64,000 nt of DNA from Pseudothauera rhizosphaerae (GCF_004801305.1 NZ_SSOD01000004.1:186001-250000), one strand, 5' to 3'; shown: positions 27,340-36,537, numbered from the stretch's first letter. The notes: generated from the sequence alone by a model not told the origin. Numbers and translations are program-made.

Positions 27340-28518
27340 TCAGTGCCGGCGGCTGAGCTGGGCGATGGCGCGTTCCAGTCCGGCCAGGGTGAGCGGGTAC
27401 ATGCGTTCCCCGGTGAGCTGGCGGATGATGTCGATGGACTTGCGGTAGGGCCACAGCCGCTCGGGTTCGGGGTTGAGCCAGGCGGCGGCCGGATAGGCGT
27501 CGAGCAGGCGCCGCAGCCAGGCCGCGCCGGGTTCGGCGTTCATGTGCTCGATGGAACCGTGCTGGTGCAGTATCTCGTACGGGCTCATGGTGGCGTCGCC
27601 GACGAAGACCAGCTTGTAGTCAGGCCCGTAGCGGTGGATCACGTCGGTGAGCGCGGTGCGCTCGGCGTGCCGCCGCGTGCTGTCGCGCCACACGCTCTCG
27701 TACACGCAGTTGTGGAAGTAGTAGTACTCCAGGTGCTTGAATTCGCTGCGGCAGGCGGAGAAGAGTTCCTCGCACACCTTCACGTGGTCGTCCATGGAGC
27801 CGCCCACGTCCAGGAACAGCAGCACCTTGACCGCATTGTGGCGCTCGGGGCGCATCAGCAGGTCCAGCCAGCCGGCATTCTTCGCGGTGGCGGCGATGGT
27901 GCCGTCCAGGTCCAGTTCCTCCGCCGCGCCTTCGCGGGCGAAGCGCCGCAGCCGGCGCAGGGCCACCTTGATGTTGCGCGTGCCCAGTTCCACGCCGTCG
28001 TCCAGGTTGCGGAACTCGCGCCGGTCCCACACCTTGACCGCGCTGCGGTTGCCGGCCGATTCCCCGCCCACGCGGATGCCTTCCGGATGCGTGCCGTTGT
28101 TGCCGAAGGGCGAACTGCCGCCGGTGCCTATCCACTTGCTGCCGCCGGCATGCCGCCCTTTCTGCTCTTCGAGGCGCTTGCGAAATTCCTCCATCAGCCT
28201 GTCCCAGCCGAGCTTTTCCAGGCGCGCCTGCTCTTCCGGCGTGAGATGCTTCTTCACCATCGCGAGCAGCCATTCCTCGGGCAGGTCCACGTCCAGGCCG
28301 GGGATTTCGGTGACGCCCCTGAAGTACTCGCCGAAGGCCTGATCGAAGCGGTCGTAGAGGGTTTCGTCCTTGACCAGGCAGGCGCGCGCGAAGTGGTAGA
28401 AGGCTTCCATGTCGTGCCCGCATACCCGCGCGCGCAGGCCTTCCAGCAGGGTCAGGTATTCCCGCGTGGACACCGGCAGCTTGCGGTCCTTGAGATGCAG
28501 GAAGAAGTCGATCAGCAC
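27340..28518 (-). CDS. VWA-domain CoxE-like protein
   Basis: A 392-residue CoxE-like von Willebrand A protein. The first ~120 residues are the helical CoxE region (MLIDFFLHLKDRKLPVSTREYL). A Gly-rich linker follows, and the VWA domain begins at LLFLDVGGSMDDH (metal-site DxxxS, about 237-241) and continues to FVGDATMSPYEI. The start is GTG. Such proteins work with a MoxR AAA+ ATPase to assemble or activate metal enzymes. Here the MoxR gene is two genes upstream, with a degenerate EAL-HDOD gene between. Confidence 0.9.
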   Translation of the reverse strand: MLIDFFLHLKDRKLPVSTREYLTLLEGLRARVCGHDMEAFYHFARACLVKDETLYDRFDQAFGEYFRGVTEIPGLDVDLPEEWLLAMVKKHLTPEEQARLEKLGWDRLMEEFRKRLEEQKGRHAGGSKWIGTGGSSPFGNNGTHPEGIRVGGESAGNRSAVKVWDRREFRNLDDGVELGTRNIKVALRRLRRFAREGAAEELDLDGTIAATAKNAGWLDLLMRPERHNAVKVLLFLDVGGSMDDHVKVCEELFSACRSEFKHLEYYYFHNCVYESVWRDSTRRHAERTALTDVIHRYGPDYKLVFVGDATMSPYEILHQHGSIEHMNAEPGAAWLRRLLDAYPAAAWLNPEPERLWPYRKSIDIIRQLTGERMYPLTLAGLERAIAQLSRRH

Positions 28519-28528
28519 GGCTGCGGCC

Positions 28529-29935
28529 TCAGTTCTGCACCGCCCAGGCCCAGGCCAGCGCCTCGAAATGCAGCGACGTGGCGCGTTCGGGGCTCAGTGC
28601 GCAACGTCCGGCGGCCTGCCGGATGCGCAGGGCATCGTCGGACTCGCAGGCGAGGGCCAGTTCCAGCGCTGCGGCGTAGGGGCCTTCGCCGCGCAGGACG
28701 GCCGCTTGAATCGCCGGATCGACGGCCAGGGAGGTCATGGCGCGTTCCAGCGATACCTGCAGGATGATGTCGATCAGGGACAGCAGGCCGGTGAGGAACA
28801 GCGCTTCCCGCACCGCGGGGTTCTTCCGTTCGGCCAGTTGCTCCATCATGCGCGCCCGCGCGAGTGCGGTTTCCAGCACTGCCGGTACGCGCCCGCGGCC
28901 ACTGCCGGAACTGCACAGGAGCATGGTCAGCCAGCGCTGCAGCGCGCCGCGGCCGAGCAGCATGAAGGCGTGCTCGATCGATGAGACCGGGTTTGGCAGG
29001 CCGTTGGCGGCCGAGTTGATGTAGCGCAGCAGGCGCACCGTGAGTGCGGCGTCCTGCTTGATCAGGGCGGTGATCTCACTGGTGTCGCCATCGTTGCGCA
29101 GGCGAGCGATCAGGTCCGCCAGACGGGCGGCGTTGGGCGGCAGTTCCCGGTCGCTCCAGTTCTCGCGCCGGGTGATGAAGGAGCCCTGGAAATAGCTCGC
29201 CCCCAGGGCATGGAGGAAGCGGAAATCCTCTGGACCGGCCAGGTTGCGCACCAGCAGCGCGGCTTGCGGGGCTTCGGCGCGGATGCGGTCGGCCAGCCGC
29301 AAACCGCTTTCGGCGTCGAGTTCGCCGGCGTCGAGCACGATGACGTCGGCCAGATCCTGCAGCGCCGCGAAGGCCGGTTCGCTTTCCGGTGCCGGCAGTG
29401 CGATGCGAATGCCGGCCTGGCGCAGCCGGGTGAGATGTTCCGGCACGGCGGCCGCAAAGGCGGGTTCGGTATCGCCGGCGTGTTCCAGCGTCAGTACCGT
29501 CCTGTCCCGGGGCAGCAGTTCCAGGCTGGGGTGGCCGAGGAAACTGTCGGGAACTGCGACAAAAACCAGCCGTTGGCCGGGCAGTTGGCCGGCGGCGATC
29601 TGGGCGACGTTGCGGACCAGCAGTTCGGTATAGGCGTGGCGTATGTGGAGGCCGCTCGAACGGATGCGGTTGCGTGTGCCTTCGCGCAGCATGAACTGGT
29701 AGGCGGCGATGTGCTGGTCGCGGGAGAGGATGGTTTCGCGGCACAGATGGGTTTCCGGTGTCGCCTCGGTGACCGGGCGCAGGGCGGCATCCATGAGCGG
29801 CAGGTGGGTGGACGTGTCGCGCGGCGCAGTGCGCGGTGCGCGGCGGTCGGGCATAGCGAAGCCGGTAGCGGCGGCACCGATTTTCTTGCCGGGGTGGGCG
29901 GACGGCCTGTGGCGGCCGAGCAGGGTGGTGAACAT
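28529..29935 (-). CDS. Degenerate EAL-HDOD (YuxH-type) signalling protein
   Basis: A 468-residue two-domain protein. An N-terminal EAL-like domain (about 60-260) opens ETILSRDQHIAAYQFMLREG and lacks the EAL and DDFG catalytic motifs, so cyclic-di-GMP hydrolysis is unlikely. A C-terminal HDOD domain follows (about 265-460: LIKQDAALTVRLLRYINSA, SSIEHAFMLLGRGALQRW). The first ~50 residues are low complexity. It lies between moxR and the VWA gene with gaps of 13 and 10 nt, so all three are probably one transcript. A scaffold or sensing role is likely; the target is not visible. Confidence 0.85.
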   Translation of the reverse strand: MFTTLLGRHRPSAHPGKKIGAAATGFAMPDRRAPRTAPRDTSTHLPLMDAALRPVTEATPETHLCRETILSRDQHIAAYQFMLREGTRNRIRSSGLHIRHAYTELLVRNVAQIAAGQLPGQRLVFVAVPDSFLGHPSLELLPRDRTVLTLEHAGDTEPAFAAAVPEHLTRLRQAGIRIALPAPESEPAFAALQDLADVIVLDAGELDAESGLRLADRIRAEAPQAALLVRNLAGPEDFRFLHALGASYFQGSFITRRENWSDRELPPNAARLADLIARLRNDGDTSEITALIKQDAALTVRLLRYINSAANGLPNPVSSIEHAFMLLGRGALQRWLTMLLCSSGSGRGRVPAVLETALARARMMEQLAERKNPAVREALFLTGLLSLIDIILQVSLERAMTSLAVDPAIQAAVLRGEGPYAAALELALACESDDALRIRQAAGRCALSPERATSLHFEALAWAWAVQN

Positions 29936-29948
29936 GGTTGCCGTATCC

Positions 29949-30791
29949 TCAGCGGTTATGCCGCGCCATGTACACCAGGCGCTCGAAGAGGTGCAGGTCC
30001 TGCTCGTTCTTCAGCAGGGCGCCGGCCAGGGGTGGCACGATCTCCTTGTCGTCCTGGCTCCTCAGGGCCTCGGGCGGGATGTCCTCGGCCATCAGGAGCT
30101 TGAGCCAGTCGAGCAGTTCCGAGGTGGAGGGCTTCTTCTTCAGCCCGGGGATGTCCCGCAGGCCGAAGAACACCTCCAGCGCCTCGCCCAGCAGCTTCTT
30201 CTTCAGGCCGGGGAAATGCACGTCCACGATGGCGCGCATGGTGTCCCGGTCGGGGAACTTGATGTAGTGGAAGAAGCAGCGGCGCAGGAAGGCGTCGGGC
30301 AGTTCCTTCTCGTTGTTGGAGGTGATGAACACCAGCGGACGGTGGCGGGCGCGCACGGTCTGGCGCGTCTCGTACACGTGGAACTCCATGCGGTCGAGTT
30401 CGCGCAGCAGGTCGTTGGGGAATTCGATGTCGGCCTTGTCGATCTCGTCGATCAGCACCACGGTGGGCGTGTCGGATTCGAAGGCCTGCCACAGCACGCC
30501 CTTGACGATGTAGTTGGCGATGTCCCGCACCCGGTCGTCGCCCAGTTGCGAGTCGCGCAGGCGCGAGACGGCGTCGTATTCGTAGAGGCCCTGCTGGGCC
30601 TTGGTGGTGGACTTGATGTGCCACTGCAGCAGCGGGAGACCCAGCGCCTGGGCCACCTGTTCGGCCAGCATGGTCTTGCCGGTGCCCGGCTCGCCCTTGA
30701 TCAGCAGCGGGCGCTGCAGTGTGATGGCGGCATTGACCGCCAGCATCAGGTCGGGGGTGGCGACGTATTCCTCGGTTCCTTCGAAACGCAT
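29949..30791 (-). CDS. MoxR-family AAA+ ATPase
   Basis: A 280-residue MoxR chaperone-type ATPase with Walker A GEPGTGKTM (about 33-41), Walker B VVLIDEIDKAD, sensor VFITSNNEKELPDAFLRRC and the EFPNDLLRELDRMEF region. It uses ATP to remodel client protein complexes together with VWA partners such as the CoxE-like gene in this operon. No client enzyme gene is adjacent, so the substrate is unknown. Confidence 0.94.
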   Translation of the reverse strand: MRFEGTEEYVATPDLMLAVNAAITLQRPLLIKGEPGTGKTMLAEQVAQALGLPLLQWHIKSTTKAQQGLYEYDAVSRLRDSQLGDDRVRDIANYIVKGVLWQAFESDTPTVVLIDEIDKADIEFPNDLLRELDRMEFHVYETRQTVRARHRPLVFITSNNEKELPDAFLRRCFFHYIKFPDRDTMRAIVDVHFPGLKKKLLGEALEVFFGLRDIPGLKKKPSTSELLDWLKLLMAEDIPPEALRSQDDKEIVPPLAGALLKNEQDLHLFERLVYMARHNR

Positions 30792-30872
30792 CGTTGTCGT
30801 CCTCCGTGGGGGTCCGTGGATTATAGGCGCATGATGAACACATTACCGCTTCATGGCGAGTGCCGGTTCGGA

Positions 30873-30902
30873 TTGCCTGCGGCGGCGCGCTTCGAGTAGA
30901 AT
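30873..30902 (+). promoter_or_regulatory. Promoter of the riboswitch/GDT1 transcript
   Basis: TTGCCT (30873-30878) and TAGAAT (30897-30902) with 18-nt spacing would start RNA near 30909, just at the beginning of the manganese riboswitch. Confidence 0.55.
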
Positions 30903-30907
30903 CCGCC

Positions 30908-31035
30908 CCCGTCATCGGGGAGTAGCCGCCCGGCACTGCGACCGGGGCCTGCATCAACAGACTTGTCCGTCAGGGCATGGTGCAGGCAGTGGCAGGCGCG
31001 GGTCGCGCCTGCGGGCCTGGCGAGACCTTTGACCG
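30908..31035 (+). promoter_or_regulatory. yybP-ykoY manganese riboswitch
   Basis: The leader contains the conserved yybP-ykoY elements in order: CGGGGAGTAGCCG (about 30916-30928), ATCAACAGACTTG (about 30953-30965), a variable hairpin region, and GGCGAGACCTTTGACC (about 31019-31034). GTCA and TGAC ends can pair as P1. The two conserved loops form the Mn2+ site in this class. It precedes a GDT1/UPF0016 Mn exporter gene, a typical target. Mn2+ binding would be expected to raise exporter expression. Confidence 0.85.
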
Positions 31036-31106
31036 TGCCGCTCCGAGCAGGGCCGGGGTGCGGCGCGGTCATGGGTTTTCTTGCGCCGGCCCGGAGCACC
31101 CCCTTC

Positions 31107-31682
31107 ATGGAAGCCTTTCTCGTCTCCACCGGCATCGTCGCGCTCGCCGAAATCGGCGACAAGACCCAGTTGCTGTCCTTCGTGCTGGCCGCACGCTATC
31201 AGAAACCGTGGCCCATCGTGTGGGGCATCCTCGCCGCCACCCTGGCCAATCACGCCTTCGCCGCTGCGGTCGGCACCTGGATCACCGGTGTGCTGGGGCC
31301 GGACGTGCTGCGCTGGATTCTCGGCCTGTCCTTCATCGCCATGGCGGCGTGGATCATGGTGCCGGACAAGCTGGACGAGGGGGAGCCCTGTACGCTGCGC
31401 TTCGGCGTGTTCGGCACCACGCTGGCGGCCTTCTTCCTCGCCGAGATGGGGGACAAGACGCAGATCGCCACGGTGGCGCTGGCGGCCCAGTACGGCGCCT
31501 TCGCCGCGGTCGTGCTCGGTACCACGCTGGGCATGATGATCGCCAACGTGCCCGCGGTGCTGGTGGGCGGGCGGCTGGCCGAGCGCATGCCGGTGCGCCT
31601 GGTGCATGGCGTGGCGGCGGTCGTCTTCCTGGCGCTGGGCATCGCCGCGCTGGTCGGCTGGGGGCTTGAGGGGAGTTCGTAA
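31107..31682 (+). CDS. GDT1/TMEM165-family (UPF0016) manganese exporter
   Basis: A 191-residue inner-membrane protein with six helices and the duplicated family signature: EIGDKTQLL near residue 15 and EMGDKTQIA near 113, the acidic residues that bind cation. Bacterial members (MneA/MntX type) export Mn2+. The ATG at 31107 is placed because EIGDKTQ then sits in the first helix at the normal distance. The upstream yybP-ykoY riboswitch gives independent support for manganese. Confidence 0.92.
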   Translation: MEAFLVSTGIVALAEIGDKTQLLSFVLAARYQKPWPIVWGILAATLANHAFAAAVGTWITGVLGPDVLRWILGLSFIAMAAWIMVPDKLDEGEPCTLRFGVFGTTLAAFFLAEMGDKTQIATVALAAQYGAFAAVVLGTTLGMMIANVPAVLVGGRLAERMPVRLVHGVAAVVFLALGIAALVGWGLEGSS

Positions 31683-31828
31683 GGGTTTGTCCCGACAGGG
31701 AAATCGTTTTCCTCATGCGCCAGCGGGCATAGAATCGGCCGAAAAAAGTGCGCGGACGAACGAGCCGCGTGCCCCCGACAGGCGCCATCCCTCAGCGCCT
31801 GCCTTCCGACCCCGACGGAGGAGACGCC

Positions 31829-32433
31829 ATGCAGGGACGGAGCCACATCCTCGCGAGCCTGCTGGTCCTCGCCAGTGCCGCAGTCCAGGCCGACGCCCCG
31901 GTGCGCGGTGACGCCGAAGCGGCGCGCGGCAAGATATCCATGTGCATCGGCTGCCACGGCATTCCCGGCTACCGCACGAGCTTTCCGGACGTCTATCCGG
32001 TGCCCAAGCTCGGCGGGCAGCACCCCGAGTACATCGTGTGCGTGTGCTGCAGGCCTACCGGAACGGTGAGCGCAGCCATCCCACCATGCGCGGCATCGCC
32101 GAGAGCCTGAGCGAGCAGGACATGGCGGACCTCGCCGCCTACTACGGCACCGCGCAACTGCCGGCGCAGGCCGCCGGCGACCCGGCAGGTGCCGGGGAGA
32201 CGTCCGCGGTGTGCGCGGTCTGCCACGGCGTAGACGGCAACAGCCCGACGCCCGAATTCCCGCGCATCGCCGGTCAGCACGAGGACTACCTGTACCAGGC
32301 CGTGCGCGCCTACCAGACGGGTGCGCGCAAGAACCCCATCATGGCCGCACAGGTGGAGAAGCTGTCGCGCCGGGAACTGCGCGAACTCGCCGCCTGGTTC
32401 GCGAGCCGGCAGGGCCTCCACGTGAAGCGCTGA
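31829..32433 (+). pseudogene. Dihaem cytochrome c (c4-like) with a frameshift
   Basis: The gene starts at ATG 31829 behind GGAGGAGA with a signal peptide (SLLVLASAAVQA) and the first haem site CIGCH. After GGQHPEYIV the frame runs off into CVCCRPTG. The second half (LQAYRNGERSHPTMRGIAESL, haem site CAVCH, RIAGQHEDYLYQAVRAY) is in the -1 frame to TGA 32431-32433. The break lies in the repetitive GTGTGCGTGTGCTG (32036-32049), consistent with loss of one base. As written it cannot make the dihaem protein. A sequencing or assembly error in the GT-rich run is an alternative. It converges with the M48 gene. Confidence 0.85.
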
Positions 32434-32437
32434 GCGT

Positions 32438-34342
32438 TCAGAGCGGGCCAGCCACGGCCGCCGGGGGCAGCGGCGGCAGCGGACAGTCGAGGGCCTCGCC
32501 CACGGTGCGCAGCAGTTCGAATTCCGCCGGGGTCACCCGTCCGTCCCAGATCACCGCGGCGGCGCAGGCCTCCACCAGGCGCCGGCGGAAAGGCGGCGTG
32601 CTGGCGGCGAGGCGGTCGAGCGCCGCGTCGATGGACTCCGGGCGGATGGCGGCGCGGTCCAGCAGCGGATAGGGGCCGTCCAGCGGGGCAAAGCGGCCGG
32701 CGTGGGTGAAGGCGGCCTCGACCTCGGTCTCCAGCACGTGTCCGGCGCGCGCCAGCATGCTGAACAGCAGCCCGCAATCCTGGCGCAGGCGGTGGGGCGT
32801 CAGCAGCACGGCGGACAGGCGCGGGCGCGGCTGCAGCGCGCGCTGCAGCAGGCGCTGCACGGCGTATTCGAACAGGGACACGCGGCCATCGGCGCGCACC
32901 AGCGCGTCCACGGTGGCGAGCACCGCCTGCCGTGCCTCGTCCGACAGCTCCCGCAACGCGGGCAGCGCCAGGTCCAGCAGCGGCAGGCGCAAGGCCCTGC
33001 CGGCCGTGCGCACGGTGCCGCGCAGTTCGGCGGCCTGCGTGGCGATGGCGTCGCCGTGGGCGGCGCGCACCGTGTCGAGCTGGCGATCCGCGGTTTCCCC
33101 GTCGGGGGACAGCAGCAGCGCGAACGCCACCGCCTGGGCGCCGCCGGGGCGGTGCGCCGCGTCGTGCAACCCGGGCGGCAGGGTGGCGAGCAGGTGTTGG
33201 GCGTAGTCCACGTGCTCGGGGCGCACGGTGCCGACGGCGGCGGCCAGTTCGTTCGGGTCGAGGGCCACCCTGCCGGCGAGACCGACGCTGAGTTCGTCGC
33301 CGAGTCCGCCCAGGGCATCCGCGGCCTCTTCCTCCGGCGCGGGCGGGGGTGGCATCGCGCGCGCTTCGTCCGGTCTGAAGGAAGGGTCGATGCGGCGGAT
33401 GCGCTCCTCGATGGGCGGATGGGTGGCGAACACGCGCGAGAGTGCCAGCCCGCTGCCGAAGAACATGTGGCTGGCTTCCTCGGCGCGGGGGTGGCCGAGC
33501 TCCGAACCGTAGCCGGCGATGCGCTTCAGGGCGCCCGCCAGCCCCACCGGGTTGCGCGTGAATTGCACCGCCGCGGCATCGGCGAGGAATTCCCGCTGGC
33601 GCGACACCGCGGCCTTGATGATCTTGCCGAACAGCACGCCGATGTAGCCCACCACCACCAGCACCAGGCCCATCAGCAGCACCGGCGCCGCGTTCTTGTC
33701 CGAGCCGCGCGCGCCGCGCAGCAGGATGCGGCCGATGAGGGTGAGCAGCAGGATGCCGTGCAGCACGCCCATCAGGCGCAGGTTCAGGCGCATGTCGCCG
33801 TTGAGGACGTGGCTGAATTCGTGGGCGATCACGCCCTGCAGTTCGTCGCGGGAGAGCCTTTCCAGCGTGCCGCGGGTCACCGCCACCACGCCTTCGGTGG
33901 TACGCGCACCGGCTGCGAAGGCGTTGATGCCCTGTTCCGCGTCGAGGATGTAGACCGGCGGCGCGGGCAGGCCGGCGGCGATGGCCATCTCGTCCACCAC
34001 GTTGATCAGCCGGCGCTCCAGCGGGTCCCGGCTGTCGCGCGGCACCAGGCGGCCGCCCAGGGCCTCGGCCACCGCCGCGCCGCCGCCGCCCGCCAGGGCG
34101 ACGATCTTGTACAGGGAACCGAGGAGGATGAAGCCGCCGACCACCACCGCGGTGGCGAGCAGCAGGTCGGGCTGCCACAGGGAGGGAGGCGGGGCGCCGG
34201 GCGCGTCGCCCCCGCCCAGGCCGAGCACGAGGGCGAGCGCGACATACACCACCAGCACGATGGCCACCACCGCGGCGGCGAACCAGCCCACCAGCAGCCG
34301 CGTGGTGCGCCGGGCGTGATCCTGGGCGGCGAAGAAATCCAT
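32438..34342 (-). CDS. M48 (HtpX/Ste24-like) membrane metalloprotease
   Basis: A 634-residue protein, longer than HtpX (about 290). Two N-terminal helices (residues 16-42 and 60-83) precede the M48 catalytic domain with zinc motif HEFSH (174-178) and NGDMRLNLRLMG, then two more hydrophobic segments and a substrate-side block ending in FATHPPIEERIRRI. A further ~300-residue C-terminal helical region has no family I can name. It follows lemA by 7 nt, so the two form the common LemA-M48 pair. Likely role is membrane-protein quality control. Confidence 0.9.
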   Translation of the reverse strand: MDFFAAQDHARRTTRLLVGWFAAAVVAIVLVVYVALALVLGLGGGDAPGAPPPSLWQPDLLLATAVVVGGFILLGSLYKIVALAGGGGAAVAEALGGRLVPRDSRDPLERRLINVVDEMAIAAGLPAPPVYILDAEQGINAFAAGARTTEGVVAVTRGTLERLSRDELQGVIAHEFSHVLNGDMRLNLRLMGVLHGILLLTLIGRILLRGARGSDKNAAPVLLMGLVLVVVGYIGVLFGKIIKAAVSRQREFLADAAAVQFTRNPVGLAGALKRIAGYGSELGHPRAEEASHMFFGSGLALSRVFATHPPIEERIRRIDPSFRPDEARAMPPPPAPEEEAADALGGLGDELSVGLAGRVALDPNELAAAVGTVRPEHVDYAQHLLATLPPGLHDAAHRPGGAQAVAFALLLSPDGETADRQLDTVRAAHGDAIATQAAELRGTVRTAGRALRLPLLDLALPALRELSDEARQAVLATVDALVRADGRVSLFEYAVQRLLQRALQPRPRLSAVLLTPHRLRQDCGLLFSMLARAGHVLETEVEAAFTHAGRFAPLDGPYPLLDRAAIRPESIDAALDRLAASTPPFRRRLVEACAAAVIWDGRVTPAEFELLRTVGEALDCPLPPLPPAAVAGPL

Positions 34343-34349
34343 CGTGCGT

Positions 34350-34934
34350 TTAGAAGCTCACCTTGACCGGCTGGCGGGCGGCGGTGTCGTCCAGTGCCCA
34401 CTGTTCGGCGGCCTTGAAGCCGAAATTGTTGGCCACCAGCACGTCGGGGAACTGCTCGCGCTTGATGTTGTAGGCGGTCGCGGCGTCGTTGTAGGCCTGG
34501 CGGGAGAAGGCGATGCGGTTCTCGGTGGAGGCCAGTTCTTCCTGCAACTGCATCATGTTCTGGTTGGCCTTCAGGTCCGGGTAGGCCTCGGCCAGGGCAA
34601 AGAAGCGCCCCAGGGTGCCGCCGAGCACGTTCTCGGCGCCCACCAGGGCCTGGATCGCGGCCGGGTCGGCGGGATCGCCCTCGGCGCGGCGGGCGGCGGC
34701 CTGAGCCTGGTTGCGCGCCTGGATGACGGCTTCCAGCGTCTCGCGCTCGTGCTGCATGTAGCCCTTGGCGGTCTCCACCAGGTTGGGGATCAGGTCGTAG
34801 CGGCGCTGCAACTGCACGTCGATCTGGGCGAAGGCGTTCTTGACCCGGTTGCGCAGCGTGACCAGGCCGTTGTAGATGACGACGAGGTAGCCGATCAGTA
34901 CGGCGAGGATGCCGAGAACGATCCAGGTGGTCAT
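34350..34934 (-). CDS. lemA: LemA family protein
   Basis: A 194-residue LemA protein. One N-terminal signal-anchor helix (TWIVLGILAVLIGYLVVIYNG) precedes a long four-helix coiled bundle with family motifs LVTLRNRVKNAFAQIDVQLQRRYDLIPNLV and YPDLKANQNMMQLQEELASTENRI. The helix bundle is probably periplasmic. The gene is paired with the M48 protease gene on the same strand. The molecular function of LemA is not established. Confidence 0.95.
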   Translation of the reverse strand: MTTWIVLGILAVLIGYLVVIYNGLVTLRNRVKNAFAQIDVQLQRRYDLIPNLVETAKGYMQHERETLEAVIQARNQAQAAARRAEGDPADPAAIQALVGAENVLGGTLGRFFALAEAYPDLKANQNMMQLQEELASTENRIAFSRQAYNDAATAYNIKREQFPDVLVANNFGFKAAEQWALDDTAARQPVKVSF

Positions 34935-35058
34935 GGCGCGGGTCTCCGATGAAGTGGACGAGACCCGCATGCTACCTTGGAATCGTTGCAGCGGGCAGCG
35001 CAGCGGCATGCCCGCCGAGGCCCCGCGCCGGATTTCCGCCGGCGCGGGGCGTGTCAGC

Positions 35059-36390
35059 CTAGCGCGTCCACACCTGCCCGCGCCGGTCCTCCACGCGCTT
35101 GGCCTTGTGGGTGGCGCGGGGCAGGGTGTCGGGGTCGAGGATGACCACGTGGGCGCCCACGCCGGTGAGCGCCTTGACCTTGTCCTTCAGGCGTTCCGCC
35201 AGCTCGGTGGAATTGCCGCGGAAGGTGGCGTCGTGCTCGGCCTCGATGGTGAGGCGGTCGAGGTGGTCGACGCGGTCCACCACCAGGCGGTATTCGCCGC
35301 TGAAGTCGTGGTCCTTGCGCACGATGGCTTCCACGTCGCTGGGGAAGATGTTCACCCCGCGGATGATCAGCATGTCGTCGCGGCGCCCGTGCACGCCCAG
35401 CAGGCGCTGGCTGGTGCGCCCGCAGGCGCAGGGCTCGTCGGTGAAGCTGACGATGTCGCCGGTGCGGAAGCGGATCAGCGGGCGGGCGCGTTTTTTGAGC
35501 GTGGTCAGCACCATCTCGCCGCGCCCGCCGTAGGGCACGTGTTCGCCGGTCTCCGGGTCGATGACTTCCACCAGGATGTGGTCCTCGGCCCAGTGCAGGC
35601 CGTTCTTCTGCTCGCACATGCCGGCGCAGGAGCCGAAGATGTCCGACAGGCCGTAGTAGTCGTACACCTCCGCGCCCCACAGCGCCTCGATGCGCGCGCG
35701 GGTTTCGGGAATCGACCCGCCGGGTTCGCCGGCCACGAAGATGCGCCTCACCGCCAGTTCGGTCTTCGGGTCGATGCCTTCCTTCTGCGCGGTTTCGCCC
35801 AGGTACCAGGCATAGGACGGCGTGGTCCAGATGGCGGTGGCCTGGAACTGCTTGAGGATGGCGAGGAGCCGTTCGGAGGGCACGGTGCCGGCGTGGATGG
35901 TCAGCGCGCCCAGTTTCTGCGCGCCGAGCACGCAGGGGCCGCCGATGAAGAGCGAGAAGTTCAGCGAATGGGCGTAGCGGTCGTGCGGGCGCAGGCCGGA
36001 GGACCAGAACTGGCGCGCCTCGTAGTCGATCCAGTCGTCGAAGTCCTGCTGCGTGAAGGGGGACACGGTGGGTACGCCGGTGGAGCCGGACGAGGCGGAG
36101 ACGTACACCACCTCGCGTTCGGGCACCGCGGCCAGGTCGCCGAGGAGCGGCGCGGCCTCCTGGCGTTCGCGCAGGATCTTCTTGTCGATGGTGGGGAAGC
36201 GGCGCAGGTCGTCCAGGGTCTTCAACTGGTCGGGATGCACCCCGGCGGCGTCGAAGCTGGTGCGGTAGTACGGCGAATTGGCGTAGGCGTGGTGCAGGTG
36301 GGTTTGCAGCAGGCCGAGCTTGAGGGCATCCCACTCGGCGCGGGACTGGGTTTCGAGTTTCTCGTCCCAGTACTGGCGGTCTTGGCTCAT
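35059..36390 (-). CDS. Phenylacetate-CoA ligase-like AMP-forming ligase
   Basis: A 443-residue adenylate-forming enzyme of the PaaK family: aryl/acyl acid + ATP + CoA to acyl-CoA + AMP + PPi. Marks are the P-loop YVSASSGSTGVPTVSPFT, IFVAGEPGG, YDYYGLSDIFGSCAGMCE, RFRTGDIVSFTDEPCACGRTSQRLLGVHGRRDDMLIIRGVNIFPSDVE (ATP and hinge motifs). The C-terminal catalytic Lys region is THKAKRV. The substrate (phenylacetate or another aromatic acid) cannot be decided, as no degradation genes adjoin it. Confidence 0.88.
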   Translation of the reverse strand: MSQDRQYWDEKLETQSRAEWDALKLGLLQTHLHHAYANSPYYRTSFDAAGVHPDQLKTLDDLRRFPTIDKKILRERQEAAPLLGDLAAVPEREVVYVSASSGSTGVPTVSPFTQQDFDDWIDYEARQFWSSGLRPHDRYAHSLNFSLFIGGPCVLGAQKLGALTIHAGTVPSERLLAILKQFQATAIWTTPSYAWYLGETAQKEGIDPKTELAVRRIFVAGEPGGSIPETRARIEALWGAEVYDYYGLSDIFGSCAGMCEQKNGLHWAEDHILVEVIDPETGEHVPYGGRGEMVLTTLKKRARPLIRFRTGDIVSFTDEPCACGRTSQRLLGVHGRRDDMLIIRGVNIFPSDVEAIVRKDHDFSGEYRLVVDRVDHLDRLTIEAEHDATFRGNSTELAERLKDKVKALTGVGAHVVILDPDTLPRATHKAKRVEDRRGQVWTR

Positions 36391-36537
36391 CGGGGCAATC
36401 CGTGGCGTGGCGGTCGGAAAGCAGGACTATGTATCACGCGCGTTTCGCCCGGGGTTGGAAGAAAACATGCGAAGGTTTGCAGGGAAAGTGCGAAGGCGCC
36501 GGCATGTTGCACGGTGGGCCGCAGACCGGGATGCCGC

